Source of the DNA: Bacillota bacterium
Lineage (GTDB): Bacteria > Bacillota > Clostridia > Christensenellales > Aristaeellaceae
DNA length: 54,218 nt
Direction: 5' to 3'
Assembly: GCA_023396045.1 (NCBI GenBank)
Contig: JAEWXD010000052.1
Coordinates: 1-54,218 of the forward strand
Part shown: piece by piece, positions 31,638 through 40,213 of the stretch
Layout: each line of letters starts with the position of its first letter
How positions within the stretch are numbered: position 1 is the stretch's first letter
Position numbers and translations under genes: made by a program
Notes under the pieces: generated by a model
Database searches by the model: none
Seen by the model: the letters and a program-made list of their open reading frames with translations, nothing else
Told to the model about the DNA's origin: nothing

Positions 31638-33851
31638 TCACATTAATGTAACAAATTGCATATAAAATTGTATTTTTTTGTACCAGGGTGCTTGTGCATA
31701 CAGTATGCGCAACGTTTCTTGGCAAATGTTTTCTTCTTTATATAATTCGTTTGCATTGCTATATACACACTGGTTTACAGCATTGGCAAAAGGCATAAGG
31801 TTTACAGGGTAATGCCTGCCCTCCTGCTCCACATATTGCAATAGTGTTTGTGTATTCTGGTAAGGCTTTATATGCTTGCCATAATTTTGCAGCATACACA
31901 ATATTGCTTTTGCCAGCAACTTAATTCTACCTTCTTGCGTATCTATATTACGCAAGCGTTGCAAAGGTTGGCTAAAATAGCTAAATAAGCTACCACTTGC
32001 CAAGGCCAAAAGCAACAGTAACCAAAACAAAAATGGTAATAATCCGTTGGGATTTTTTTGTGGTGGTGGCTCTGGTGTATCAGGTGGCTGTGGGGTAGGT
32101 GTAGGGCTGGGTGTTGGTTCTGGTTCCTGCTCCGGTGGCGTGTCCTGTTCCTCAGGTGGTGGGGGTGTTGGGCTTTCTTGTGGTGGTGGGTCTTGTTCTG
32201 GCGGTGGGTTATTCTCGTTGTTTTCCGGAGGGTTTTCCCGTATGGGTGCGGTTGCATCAAAGGGCACCCAACCAAAGCCAGAGAAATAAATTTCGGCCCA
32301 AGCGTGGGCTTGTTTGGTGGTTACACGTGCAAGGCCATCTCTATCCGGCATAGCTAAAAAGCCTTCCACATAGCGTGCAGGCAGGCCGCTCATGCGTGCC
32401 AACACCGTCATGGCAGAGGCAAAGTAGGTGCAATAGCCTTCACGGCTACCAAACAAAAAGTAGGTTACAAAGTCTACATTTTGAGGGGGTTCTTTTACAT
32501 CTAAGTTATAGCGATAGTTGGATTTTAAGAAGTTCATTATCGCAAGACCTTGCTCATAAGGTGTTTTTGCATCCTTGATGATTTTTTGCTGCAATTCAAA
32601 CAGCGCTGGCTCTAAATGGTTGGGCAATTGCAAATGGCTTTGCGCTATTTGGCTATAATTGGGGTCGGCACTTGTGGCGCTGTGGGCAATCAATGCGGGC
32701 AAGCCAACATTGCCGGCTTCTATAATAGGGGCTTCAAATGTATAAATATCGTCTGGCTTTAGGTTGCGTGTAATAAACAATTCGCCGCTTTCATTAAAGT
32801 AGGGAATCATATCACTATTGGTGGTAAGCTTGCGCACATAGGCTGGTGCAAGCAAAGTGGTATGTATGTTGGTATACAGCTTTACTTCATGGCTGGTAGG
32901 CGTAAGAATTCCTTCGGTTTTTAAACCCAAAGGATAGTTTTCAAATAAGCTTTTACTTCGTAACCCATACCAACGGGGGTTAATGTATAAGTAACGCCCT
33001 GTTTTTTTGCTGTTTTGGAAGGACATACCGGTATAATAGTCCTTTGCAATACCACGCAACAAAACTTTTTTGTTGGTTTTTAAACTCAGCACGGGGTGTT
33101 CTTCCGTTGTAGGTTTGCCACCGAATCGGTCGAGACCAAAGGGGTAAAAACCATAATCCTCTAAAGAGAATATTTCTCGTTCTTCTGTAAAAAATAAATA
33201 GTCGCGTATGCGCTCTTGTATTTCTTTAGCCACAGGGTTTAAAGGGCTTACATTCTTTTTGCTTAAGGGCAACAGGGCAAAGGTGATGGCAAGTATGCTT
33301 ACAATGGCTATGTATGCCTTATAATCCCTTGCTTTTTGTTTATGAAGTGCTTTTAGCAATAGGGCAAACCATGCAGGTAAAGTGTATAAGGCTTGCATGT
33401 GTGCCCCTAACAGCATAAGGCAATAGAGCAATACAATCAGCAACAATAACATGGGGATAAAACTCAATGCATCATCACTAAAAAGTTTACTTAATAAAAA
33501 TAAAAGCAAGGCAAGCAAAATAGCAACGGTTTGCCCGTATGCTAAGAATAAATTGTTGCTGCCTTGTATAAACAAGGCCAAAGCTTTTGCCATTTGTATG
33601 CTTTGAAAAACAAAATCGCCAACGGCACCGCTTACCAACAATATAGCCACTACACCAAGTAGTACGGCAAAGCCTATCCATTTGCTTTTTTTGTTGCCAC
33701 CAAACAGTGCAGAAAATATATGTAAGCCAAGCAAAAGCAATATAGCCAAGCCTATGCTGTTATACATACCAAAAACAGACAGTGCAGCAGCGGCAATGCC
33801 TGAGGCGTATAAAAAACTAATAGCGTCTGTTTTATATTGAATAATTTTCAT
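31638..33851 (-). CDS. Transglutaminase-like membrane protein (TgpA/DUF3488-type)
   Basis: A 737-residue protein. The first ~200 residues hold about seven membrane helices; the outside core protease-like domain follows. The triad is Cys in SREGYCTYFASAMTVLARM, His in TTKQAHAWAEIYF and Asp in WVPFDATAP, as in bacterial transglutaminase-like proteases. After this comes a striking linker of Pro/Glu/Thr (about 70 residues, with dozens of Pro), one more membrane helix and a C-terminal cytoplasmic domain (DUF4129-like). It is the third gene of the moxR-DUF58-transglutaminase operon, a common set thought to act on envelope proteins. The start overlaps the previous stop by 20 bases. Confidence 0.85.
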   Translation of the reverse strand: MKIIQYKTDAISFLYASGIAAAALSVFGMYNSIGLAILLLLGLHIFSALFGGNKKSKWIGFAVLLGVVAILLVSGAVGDFVFQSIQMAKALALFIQGSNNLFLAYGQTVAILLALLLFLLSKLFSDDALSFIPMLLLLIVLLYCLMLLGAHMQALYTLPAWFALLLKALHKQKARDYKAYIAIVSILAITFALLPLSKKNVSPLNPVAKEIQERIRDYLFFTEEREIFSLEDYGFYPFGLDRFGGKPTTEEHPVLSLKTNKKVLLRGIAKDYYTGMSFQNSKKTGRYLYINPRWYGLRSKSLFENYPLGLKTEGILTPTSHEVKLYTNIHTTLLAPAYVRKLTTNSDMIPYFNESGELFITRNLKPDDIYTFEAPIIEAGNVGLPALIAHSATSADPNYSQIAQSHLQLPNHLEPALFELQQKIIKDAKTPYEQGLAIMNFLKSNYRYNLDVKEPPQNVDFVTYFLFGSREGYCTYFASAMTVLARMSGLPARYVEGFLAMPDRDGLARVTTKQAHAWAEIYFSGFGWVPFDATAPIRENPPENNENNPPPEQDPPPQESPTPPPPEEQDTPPEQEPEPTPSPTPTPQPPDTPEPPPQKNPNGLLPFLFWLLLLLALASGSLFSYFSQPLQRLRNIDTQEGRIKLLAKAILCMLQNYGKHIKPYQNTQTLLQYVEQEGRHYPVNLMPFANAVNQCVYSNANELYKEENICQETLRILYAQAPWYKKIQFYMQFVTLM

Positions 33852-35001
33852 TCTCTGTTTGTTCTGGTATACAGTAGCTTACTTTTACCTTACGGTTTTC
33901 TAATTTATGAATCATAGGTTCATAGGCGGGGTTTTGCGCATTGTAGCTTACTAAGTACACATGTACCATCGGCCCACGAGAAGCAATTTGTGTAAGCACT
34001 TCCACCAAGTTGGAAGAAAGGCGCGAGGTAATTACAAGCACAGCACCCGCTTGTTTAATGTTGCCCATTTCATAAAATAAAAAACGTTCAAAAATTTCGG
34101 TTTCATCAAAGGCAACATGACTCAGTTGCTCAAGCAAAATATCCGGTTCCATTGCAGAGGTATATATAAAGGGATGGCTGCCCATAATGGGCAACTTTAC
34201 TTTATTTTTAAGCCTGCATTGGTGCACAGCAATAGAGGCGGCTGTTTCTAAAATACAGTCCTTTAAATTGGCAAGCGTTTCATTGCTGGCTTGCTGGCTC
34301 ACATGGGGTGGCGCAACGTCCATTAAAATAAGGGAACTGGGTAGAGTGGGTTCTTCATATTGGCGCACCATCAATTCTTGTTTGCGCAAGGATAGTTTCC
34401 AGTGCATTTTTTTTAGAGGGTCGCCCATTTGGTACTTGCGTACACCATCCGGGGAGCTTAAATCTTCTTGGGCACGGCGTATGGTTAATGCACCCATATC
34501 GCCTACACCAAACGCTATATCATCGCTGTGTAAAACGCGTGGTAATACATTCACACCACCCAACTGCATGGGCATGTGTACCGTGTATTCAAACAAACCA
34601 AAAATATCGCTTACAATGCAATACTCTACACCGGGGCTATAATGGCCAACGTGCTTTGCTTCAAAAGGGTAGACAGCATAGTCGGTTTTGCTTTTTACTT
34701 CTACCATTTGTTCGTTGCCGTTTAAATCTTTAATACAAACTTGTATGGGTGCAATGGGCAATATACTTTTGGCACTAATGCCTATTTGTATATCAATTAT
34801 ATCTCCCTTGGATACATTGAGCACATTTATACTTTGGTCTGCCATTAAGGTGTTTTTTGCAAGGTAAGCACTTAAAAAGGAAAAACTAAGCAAAAAAGTT
34901 AAAAACAGCACCGGTAACCAATACGCAATACTGGGGAAGGAAAGTGCCATCAACAGCAAAAACAAATAAACTACAAATAGTTTGCGTGTTGCCGCTTTCA
35001 T
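33832..35001 (-). CDS. DUF58 membrane protein
   Basis: A 389-residue protein with two N-terminal membrane helices (about 8-48) and a soluble part. The DUF58 signature DGVRKYQMGDPLKKMHWKLS with downstream LMVRQYE is clear (R...Y..GD....HW..S), and the last ~130 residues resemble a von Willebrand A-like fold. Family members act with MoxR ATPases, likely as assembly or client adaptors; mechanism is unknown. It starts one base after the moxR stop, so it is co-translated. Confidence 0.88.
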   Translation of the reverse strand: MKAATRKLFVVYLFLLLMALSFPSIAYWLPVLFLTFLLSFSFLSAYLAKNTLMADQSINVLNVSKGDIIDIQIGISAKSILPIAPIQVCIKDLNGNEQMVEVKSKTDYAVYPFEAKHVGHYSPGVEYCIVSDIFGLFEYTVHMPMQLGGVNVLPRVLHSDDIAFGVGDMGALTIRRAQEDLSSPDGVRKYQMGDPLKKMHWKLSLRKQELMVRQYEEPTLPSSLILMDVAPPHVSQQASNETLANLKDCILETAASIAVHQCRLKNKVKLPIMGSHPFIYTSAMEPDILLEQLSHVAFDETEIFERFLFYEMGNIKQAGAVLVITSRLSSNLVEVLTQIASRGPMVHVYLVSYNAQNPAYEPMIHKLENRKVKVSYCIPEQTENENYSI

Positions 35002-35002
35002 A

Positions 35003-35947
35003 TTACATTCTCATAGGCACTTGTACATGCGCCATAATTTCATCCATAATATGCTCGGTGGTATAGCCTTTGAGCTTAGCATCCGGTGTGGCTTGCATTC
35101 TGTGGCAAAGTACAGGGAACACCATGCCGTCTATATCATCTGGCAAAACATAATCTCTGCCATCTAATATGGCACAAGCTTGGCCTGCTTTGAGCAGGGC
35201 AATGATAGCACGGGTAGAACAGCCCAGTTGTAGTAGTGGGTGTTCGCGGGTGGCTTTTGCAATGCGTGCCACATATTCTTTAATTTCCGGTGAGCAATAT
35301 ACATTGCCAATAAGGTTTTGCATTTGCAGAATATCGCTTTCATTACACACGGCTTGTAAAGTAGCAAGCGGGTTGCTTACACCGGTATAACGGTTTAGTA
35401 CATCAATTTCTTCTTCAACGGTAGGGTAGCCTAAATTGATGCGCATAAAGAAACGGTCCAATTGCGCTTCTGGCAGCGGGTAAGTACCCATAAATTCATT
35501 TGGGTTTTGTGTGGCAAGTACCATAAAAGGCTTGGGTAGGGGGTGGGTAACGCCATCTACCGTTACTTGGTATTCTTCCATGGCTTCCAGTAAACTGGCT
35601 TGTGTTTTGGGGGACGTTCTGTTAATTTCGTCTGCCAAAACAATTTGGCTCATAATAGAGCCTTCGTGGAAGTCCAATTCACCACTACGCATGTTTACAG
35701 AGGTAAAGCCGGTAATATCACTGGGCACTACGTCCGGGGTAAACTGTATACGTTTAAAGCTACAGCTTAAACTTTTTGCCAATGCACTGGCCATGGTGGT
35801 TTTACCGGTGCCGGGTACGTCTTCTATTAAAATATGGCCTTTGCAAATAAGGGCAATCAAGGCCAATTCAATCGCCTCGTCCTTACCTACAATTACGGTG
35901 GCAATATTTTGTTTTAATACAGAAATTAGTGCACGTGTATCTATCAT
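35003..35947 (-). CDS. MoxR-family AAA+ ATPase
   Basis: A 314-residue AAA+ chaperone-like ATPase. Start at 35947 (ATG after AAGAGG) is preferred over 30 bases upstream. HILIEDVPGTGKTT is Walker A, VLADEINRTSPKTQASLLEAMEE is Walker B plus the MoxR-specific segment, VLATQNPNE is sensor 1 and LPEAQLDRFF precedes the Arg finger. It heads the moxR-DUF58-transglutaminase operon, where the ATPase is thought to remodel or activate envelope-linked proteins. Confidence 0.93.
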   Translation of the reverse strand: MIDTRALISVLKQNIATVIVGKDEAIELALIALICKGHILIEDVPGTGKTTMASALAKSLSCSFKRIQFTPDVVPSDITGFTSVNMRSGELDFHEGSIMSQIVLADEINRTSPKTQASLLEAMEEYQVTVDGVTHPLPKPFMVLATQNPNEFMGTYPLPEAQLDRFFMRINLGYPTVEEEIDVLNRYTGVSNPLATLQAVCNESDILQMQNLIGNVYCSPEIKEYVARIAKATREHPLLQLGCSTRAIIALLKAGQACAILDGRDYVLPDDIDGMVFPVLCHRMQATPDAKLKGYTTEHIMDEIMAHVQVPMRM

Positions 35948-35980
35948 AAAAAACCTCTTGTTTGTAATAGTATTCAACTT

Positions 35981-36009
35981 ATATTATCAAAAAAACGCAA
36001 TTATTACAA
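35981..36009 (-). promoter_or_regulatory. Predicted promoter of the moxR operon
   Basis: On the minus strand TTGTAA and TAATAT are separated by 17 bases, with an extended -10 TG. The -35 box is half of the perfect palindrome at 36004-36017. Confidence 0.45.
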
Positions 36010-36017
36010 GCTTGTAA
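36004..36017. promoter_or_regulatory. Candidate operator palindrome upstream of moxR
   Basis: TTACAAGCTTGTAA is a perfect 14-base palindrome that overlaps the predicted -35 box, a position where a repressor could act. Confidence 0.35.
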
Positions 36018-36160
36018 AATAATTTGTAATATTATTTTAATTTATATAGGAACAATCATTGTATACTTCGGTAAAGCCGTTGCCAAAAAAGCCAATATAT
36101 ATTGAAAAAAATTGTAAACTGTGTAAAATAAATAGTATATAATCTGTAAGGGGAAGCCGT

Positions 36161-37057
36161 ATGACAGGGGGATACTACTGCATTAGCAAAGTACATAGCC
36201 CAGCGCACAACCAAGCCATTGTAGAGTATATGTATAACCATACACCTGCCGGCTTTGTTTGCATGCTCATTCATGCAGATCATTTTGCGCTTTCTTACGG
36301 CAGAAACCAAAGCATAGCGAGGGGTCAAAGCAATGTAGTGCGAAGGCTAACCGGTGGCGGTACACTCAGTTATCGCAGTGGTTTGCTGCAAGTGAGTTTT
36401 ATTTCTGCAAGGGATGATGCCAGCATACGCAGGCAAAGCGCTGTGGTGTCTATTGCGTTAAAATTGCTTGGCATAGATGCAGGCCGTAGCCCGGAAAACG
36501 AAATTACCTGCCCCCAAGGTAAGCTTGCACTCAACTTGTGGGATAAAAGTGGCGCCATTGCCAGGCAAATGCTTCTGTTAAACTTGAGTGTGCAGCCTAC
36601 AGCGCAAAATGGTTTGCCTATTGCACTTAGCACTTTTGGAGTGGAGCAGGCACAGGTAATGGATGCCTTGCTTAAAGCGTTTACTTCGCTTTACCATGTG
36701 CAGGAAGAAATGCCCTTATATGCAGCCGATGAAGATATTGCTGAAATTGCAAGCTTTTTACAAAGTGAAGAATGGTTATATCGCGAACCTTTGCAGAATG
36801 CTGTAAACGAGCAGTTTGCGTGGGGAAATTTAGAACTTTTTTTACAAGCGAAGGACGGCGTTTTGCAAACTTGCCTTTTGCGCAGCGATGGCCCGTATGC
36901 GGAATTTTTGCAAGAAATACCAAAAGTTTTACAAAACAGCCCCTACTTGCTTTCGGCTATGAAAAACAGAATTTTGGCTATGCCTTATGCAAATAAAAAT
37001 ATGCAGGTGGTGCGTGATATATTGCGCCTATTGGAAAACTATATGCAAAATAGCTAA
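36161..37057 (+). CDS. Lipoate-protein ligase A-like protein, divergent
   Basis: A 298-residue protein of the LplA/biotin-ligase fold. VVRRLTGGGTLSYRSGLLQVSFI is the lipoyl-AMP-binding RRxxGGG block, and the C-terminal region with FAWGNLELFLQAKDGV aligns to the LplA accessory domain. In canonical LplA the catalytic lysine stands in GRKVSGSA; here the corresponding region reads QGKLALNLWDKSG, with the SGSA and following His-Gly turn changed. It may still be a ligase, or have become an octanoyl/lipoyl amidotransferase or a non-catalytic relative. TAAGGGGAAG is the ribosome site. No lipoate-dependent enzyme is in the window. Confidence 0.7.
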   Translation: MTGGYYCISKVHSPAHNQAIVEYMYNHTPAGFVCMLIHADHFALSYGRNQSIARGQSNVVRRLTGGGTLSYRSGLLQVSFISARDDASIRRQSAVVSIALKLLGIDAGRSPENEITCPQGKLALNLWDKSGAIARQMLLLNLSVQPTAQNGLPIALSTFGVEQAQVMDALLKAFTSLYHVQEEMPLYAADEDIAEIASFLQSEEWLYREPLQNAVNEQFAWGNLELFLQAKDGVLQTCLLRSDGPYAEFLQEIPKVLQNSPYLLSAMKNRILAMPYANKNMQVVRDILRLLENYMQNS

Positions 37058-37102
37058 AAATAGTAAATTATGTTATACTGTAGATAATATGGAGGGGATA
37101 TT

Positions 37103-37765
37103 ATGAATTTAGAAGTAATTCAAAACAGACATTCTGTAAGAACGTATTTAGAAACACCCATTGCTAAAGAGATTTTAACTGCTTTGCAAGAAAAAATTGA
37201 TGAATGCAATAAAGAAAGTGGCTTGCATATTCAATTGGTTTGCAATGAACCTAAGGCCTTTGATGGTTTTATGGCGCATTATGGCAACTTTAAAGGGGTA
37301 CACAATTACATCGCCCTCATTGGCCCGCGTGGTAAAGACTTAGAAGAGCTCTGTGGCTATTATGGCGAAAAACTGGTTTTAGAAGCACAAAATATGGGTC
37401 TGAACAGTTGCTGGGTATATATGACCTATCGCAAAATCAAAGATGCCTTTGTAGTAGAAGAAAATGAAAAATTGGTTTGTGTAATAGCCATCGGCTATGG
37501 CGCAGAGCAAGGTAAACCCCATACTTCCAAATCTATAGAAGATGTTGTACTGTCTAGTGAAAATTTACCGGAATGGTTTGTTGCTGGTGTAGAAATGGCT
37601 TTGCTTGCCCCTACCGCTATGAACCAACAAAAGTTTGAATTCATTTTGGCTGGTAACCAAGTGCATGTGAATGCCGGCTTTGGTGTTTGTACCAAAATAG
37701 ATCTTGGCATCGTAAAATATCACTTTGAACTTGGTGCTGGCAAAGAAAATTTTACTTGGTTATAA
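37103..37765 (+). CDS. Nitroreductase-family protein (TM1586-type)
   Basis: A 220-residue protein of the TM1586-like nitroreductase branch. EVIQNRHSVRTYLETPI carries the RHSVRxY FMN-binding start, GLNSCWVYMTYRKIKDAF the middle block and ALLAPTAMNQQKFEFIL a second APTxxNxQ block, i.e. two half-domains in one chain as in this subgroup. Substrate unknown. It follows lplA by 45 bases with a separate ribosome site (GGAGGGG) and a possible extended -10 near 37071. Confidence 0.85.
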   Translation: MNLEVIQNRHSVRTYLETPIAKEILTALQEKIDECNKESGLHIQLVCNEPKAFDGFMAHYGNFKGVHNYIALIGPRGKDLEELCGYYGEKLVLEAQNMGLNSCWVYMTYRKIKDAFVVEENEKLVCVIAIGYGAEQGKPHTSKSIEDVVLSSENLPEWFVAGVEMALLAPTAMNQQKFEFILAGNQVHVNAGFGVCTKIDLGIVKYHFELGAGKENFTWL

Positions 37766-37777
37766 TGAAAATTTATA

Positions 37778-37806
37778 AAGCAATGTGTAATGCATTGCTT
37801 TTTTTG
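37778..37806 (+). terminator. Intrinsic terminator of the nitroreductase gene
   Basis: A perfect eight-base-pair stem AAGCAATG / CATTGCTT with loop TGTAATG is followed by a T-run. Confidence 0.85.
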
Positions 37807-37900
37807 TATCATTTTTCATGCATTGCAAGTTTGTACTTGCTTGCAGGTATTATAAAAAATATTCACAATGCCAAAATATAAACAAAATATGGAAATAATA

Positions 37901-37932
37901 TGGAACAGAAATGGATTGACATTCTTGTTCCA
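37901..37932. promoter_or_regulatory. Candidate operator inverted repeat of the LacI-headed operon
   Basis: Arms TGGAACAGAAATG and CATTCTTGTTCCA match at 11 of 13 positions around GATTGA. It covers the -35 box of the promoter at 37916-37944, so a bound repressor would block RNA polymerase. Confidence 0.5.
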
Positions 37933-37944
37933 TACATTTATGAT
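37916..37944 (+). promoter_or_regulatory. Strong promoter of the lacI-ABC-mtnK-mtnA operon
   Basis: A perfect TTGACA and TATGAT are separated by 17 bases, about 58 bases before the regulator start codon. A smaller inverted repeat GTACATTTTGTAC lies downstream at 37971-37983 and could be a second site. Confidence 0.7.
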
Positions 37945-38001
37945 AAGTTTATACAAAACATTATAAATAAGTACATTTTGTACATTTTTCGGCGGAGATT
38001 T

Positions 38002-39024
38002 ATGAGAAAACATACAATGAAAGAAGTGGCAAAAGAAGCCTCGGTGGCTTGTAGTACAGTATCTCGTTATATCAATCGCTCAGGTTATGTAGATATGGAA
38101 ACGGGGGAACGCATAGCACAAGCCATTGCTAAACTAAACTATGCTGTTCCCATGAAGGAGAAACCTGCATTTGTAAAGAAGAAAGTAATAGTGCTTTCTG
38201 TTACCGATATTGGGAATCCTTTCTATTCGGTATTGGCAAGGCATATACAAACCATGCTTTATGAAAAAGGCTATACCATGGTGCTCTTTGATTCCAAAGA
38301 CGGTAAATTGGAGCTGGATGCCATTAAGTTGGCCCAGGATTTTAGCGCACAGGGCTTAATTGTGGGCACAATTCATTATTCAGAAGATATCAAAGAAGCT
38401 GTAGAAAAAGCGTCTATTCCAACGGTGATATTGAATGCCTGTGCAGATGGCAATATAGATTGTGTGCATGTTGATGGCGATATGGCGACCTATATTGCCA
38501 CAAAGCATTTGCTAAGCCTTGGGCATAAACATATTGTGTATGCCGGTGGTATGGCAAAAACAATGATAGGTATGTCAAGGCGGCAAGGTTACCTTAGAGC
38601 CATGGAGGAATATGGGTTAACCCCGGGGCCGCAGGACGTATTGGAACAGGGGCTTTCCCAAGAAGCAGGCTATGAAATGGGCAGGGTGATTGCAAGTTTT
38701 AAAAAAAGCCCTACCGCCATCTGCTGTGCCAACGATATCACAGCCCTGGGTGTACTCTCTGCCTTGCAAGAACGGGGCATTAAAATTCCGGATGATATTT
38801 CTGTAACCGGTGTGGATGATATTGTGTTTGCGCAAAAGTTCACACCAAGTTTAACCACAGTAAGCAATAAACCAAGGCAGTTTGCAGAAAAAGCCATGGC
38901 ACTTTTGTTTCATCGTTTGGAACATAATACCAATGAAGAACCGCAAGATTTGGCGGTAAGCCACCATTTAATTATGCGTGCTTCTACCGCACCGCCTAAA
39001 GAATCCAAGAGCATACGCTCTTAA
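38002..39024 (+). CDS. LacI/GalR-family transcriptional regulator
   Basis: A 340-residue regulator. ATG at 38002 follows CGGAGA; an in-frame ATG at 37900 would begin in the promoter. The N-terminal helix-turn-helix TMKEVAKEASVACSTVSRYIN plus hinge helix GERIAQAIAKLNYAV is typical. A periplasmic-binding-protein-type sensor domain follows (VIVLSVTDIGNPFYSVLA, GLIVGTI, HVDGDMATYIATKHLL, CANDITALGVLSAL, DDISVTGVDDI). It heads the operon for the sugar importer and methylthioribose enzymes and probably represses it (and itself) through the operator over its own promoter; the ligand may be methylthioribose or a related sugar. This is inference. Confidence 0.87.
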   Translation: MRKHTMKEVAKEASVACSTVSRYINRSGYVDMETGERIAQAIAKLNYAVPMKEKPAFVKKKVIVLSVTDIGNPFYSVLARHIQTMLYEKGYTMVLFDSKDGKLELDAIKLAQDFSAQGLIVGTIHYSEDIKEAVEKASIPTVILNACADGNIDCVHVDGDMATYIATKHLLSLGHKHIVYAGGMAKTMIGMSRRQGYLRAMEEYGLTPGPQDVLEQGLSQEAGYEMGRVIASFKKSPTAICCANDITALGVLSALQERGIKIPDDISVTGVDDIVFAQKFTPSLTTVSNKPRQFAEKAMALLFHRLEHNTNEEPQDLAVSHHLIMRASTAPPKESKSIRS

Positions 39025-39043
39025 TATAAAGGAGGAAGTTTTT

Positions 39044-40156
39044 ATGAAAAAACTCGTTGCATTAGTACTGGTACTCGTAATGTTGCTTTCTATGTCTGTA
39101 TTTGCAGGCGCAGAAGCTGCAAACCCTGTAGCAGGTAAAAAAGTTGCTTACGTTATGTTGTTGCCATCTGCCACCATTTTCCAAATGTGGAAAGATTCTT
39201 GTGCAGATTTGTGCAAAGCGTTGGATGTACAGTTTGATTTTTTCTTCTGCGAAGGCGACTTTAACAAATGGCAAGATACCATTCGTACCTGTGCCACCGC
39301 TGGCTATGACGGACTATTGCTTAGCCATGGTAACCAAGACGGTTCCTATACTTTCTTAAAAGAAATTAAGGAACAATACCCGGCATTAGAATTGGTTTGC
39401 TTTGATACCCAATTCTATACAGACGGCGAATTCAAAAAATTAGAAGGCGTTACACAATTGTTCCAACAAGACAAGAGCTTGGTAACCGTTCTGTTAGATC
39501 AATTCGTAAAAGAATTTGGCGAAGGTGTTCGCTTAATTAAAGTATGGCGTGGCCCTAACTTCAACAGCCCATTTGACCGCCGTGAAGTTGGTTGGAAAGA
39601 ATATGAAGATGCCGGCAAAATTGTAACCGTTGGTGAAATTCAACCTTTACAAGACAGTATCGATTCTGCAAACTCTGTTGCCGCTGCTTTCTTACAAGGC
39701 AAAAATAGAGATGAAGTAGACGGCATCATCGCTTACTATGACTTATACGGCCAAGGCTTATTTAATGCTATTTTTGAAAACGATAACTTTAATGGCAAAA
39801 ACGGCAAAGCCCTACCTATGAGTTCTGTAGATATTGATTCTGTTGATATTACCCGTATGCAAACCAACCCGGAAATCTGGACAGCAGCCGGCACAACAGA
39901 CTGGACACTCAACGGTGAAATCGCAATGCGCTTATTGTTGCTACAATTGGCAGGCGAAAGAGATAAAATCTTTGACCCAGCCAGTGGCCAATATGGTGTA
40001 GATGTAGTAGAAGTTCCCGGTACAGCTATCTTAGCAAGCTCCTTAAAGCCGGAATCAAACATTGAAAACCTGGGCGAAATCGCTCCGGATACATATGGCA
40101 ACCTTTCTTACTTATCTGTAGCAGATTGGATGCCTGCTGACTTATTACACAAATAA
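39044..40156 (+). CDS. Sugar-type ABC substrate-binding protein (predicted 5-methylthioribose)
   Basis: A 370-residue RbsB-like (Peripla_BP_4 type) binding protein. Start at 39044 with AAAGGAGGAAG. The signal peptide MKKLVALVLVLVMLLSMSVF ends in an AxA-type site (AGAEA). It has no lipobox Cys, unusual for Gram-positive ABC binding proteins. GYDGLLLSHGN, LVCFDTQFYTDG and the RIYDPxx-like segment mark two lobes. Substrate assignment rests on mtnK and mtnA downstream in the same operon. A strong hairpin terminator behind it likely raises the binding protein over the ATPase and permease. Confidence 0.85.
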   Translation: MKKLVALVLVLVMLLSMSVFAGAEAANPVAGKKVAYVMLLPSATIFQMWKDSCADLCKALDVQFDFFFCEGDFNKWQDTIRTCATAGYDGLLLSHGNQDGSYTFLKEIKEQYPALELVCFDTQFYTDGEFKKLEGVTQLFQQDKSLVTVLLDQFVKEFGEGVRLIKVWRGPNFNSPFDRREVGWKEYEDAGKIVTVGEIQPLQDSIDSANSVAAAFLQGKNRDEVDGIIAYYDLYGQGLFNAIFENDNFNGKNGKALPMSSVDIDSVDITRMQTNPEIWTAAGTTDWTLNGEIAMRLLLLQLAGERDKIFDPASGQYGVDVVEVPGTAILASSLKPESNIENLGEIAPDTYGNLSYLSVADWMPADLLHK

Positions 40157-40163
40157 TATCCTT

Positions 40164-40189
40164 GGGGCTGGGTTCGCCCAGCCCCTTTT
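40164..40189 (+). terminator. Intra-operon UUCG hairpin terminator/attenuator
   Basis: A perfect nine-base-pair GC-rich stem GGGGCTGGG / CCCAGCCCC with a TTCG loop is followed by only four T, between the binding-protein and ATPase genes. Confidence 0.75.
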
Positions 40190-40213
40190 ATCAAAAGAAT
40201 GGGATGGAAAGCC

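Noticed and set aside
32047..32357. Gly/Val/Trp-rich open frames on the plus strand
   Set aside because: They are antisense to the Pro/Glu-rich linker of the transglutaminase-like protein. The composition is a direct result of the proline codons; no ribosome site or family match.
40164..40189. GGGTTCGCCCA resembling a tRNA T-arm
   Set aside because: There is no acceptor, D or anticodon arm around it; the perfect stem with TTCG loop and T-run reads as a hairpin terminator.
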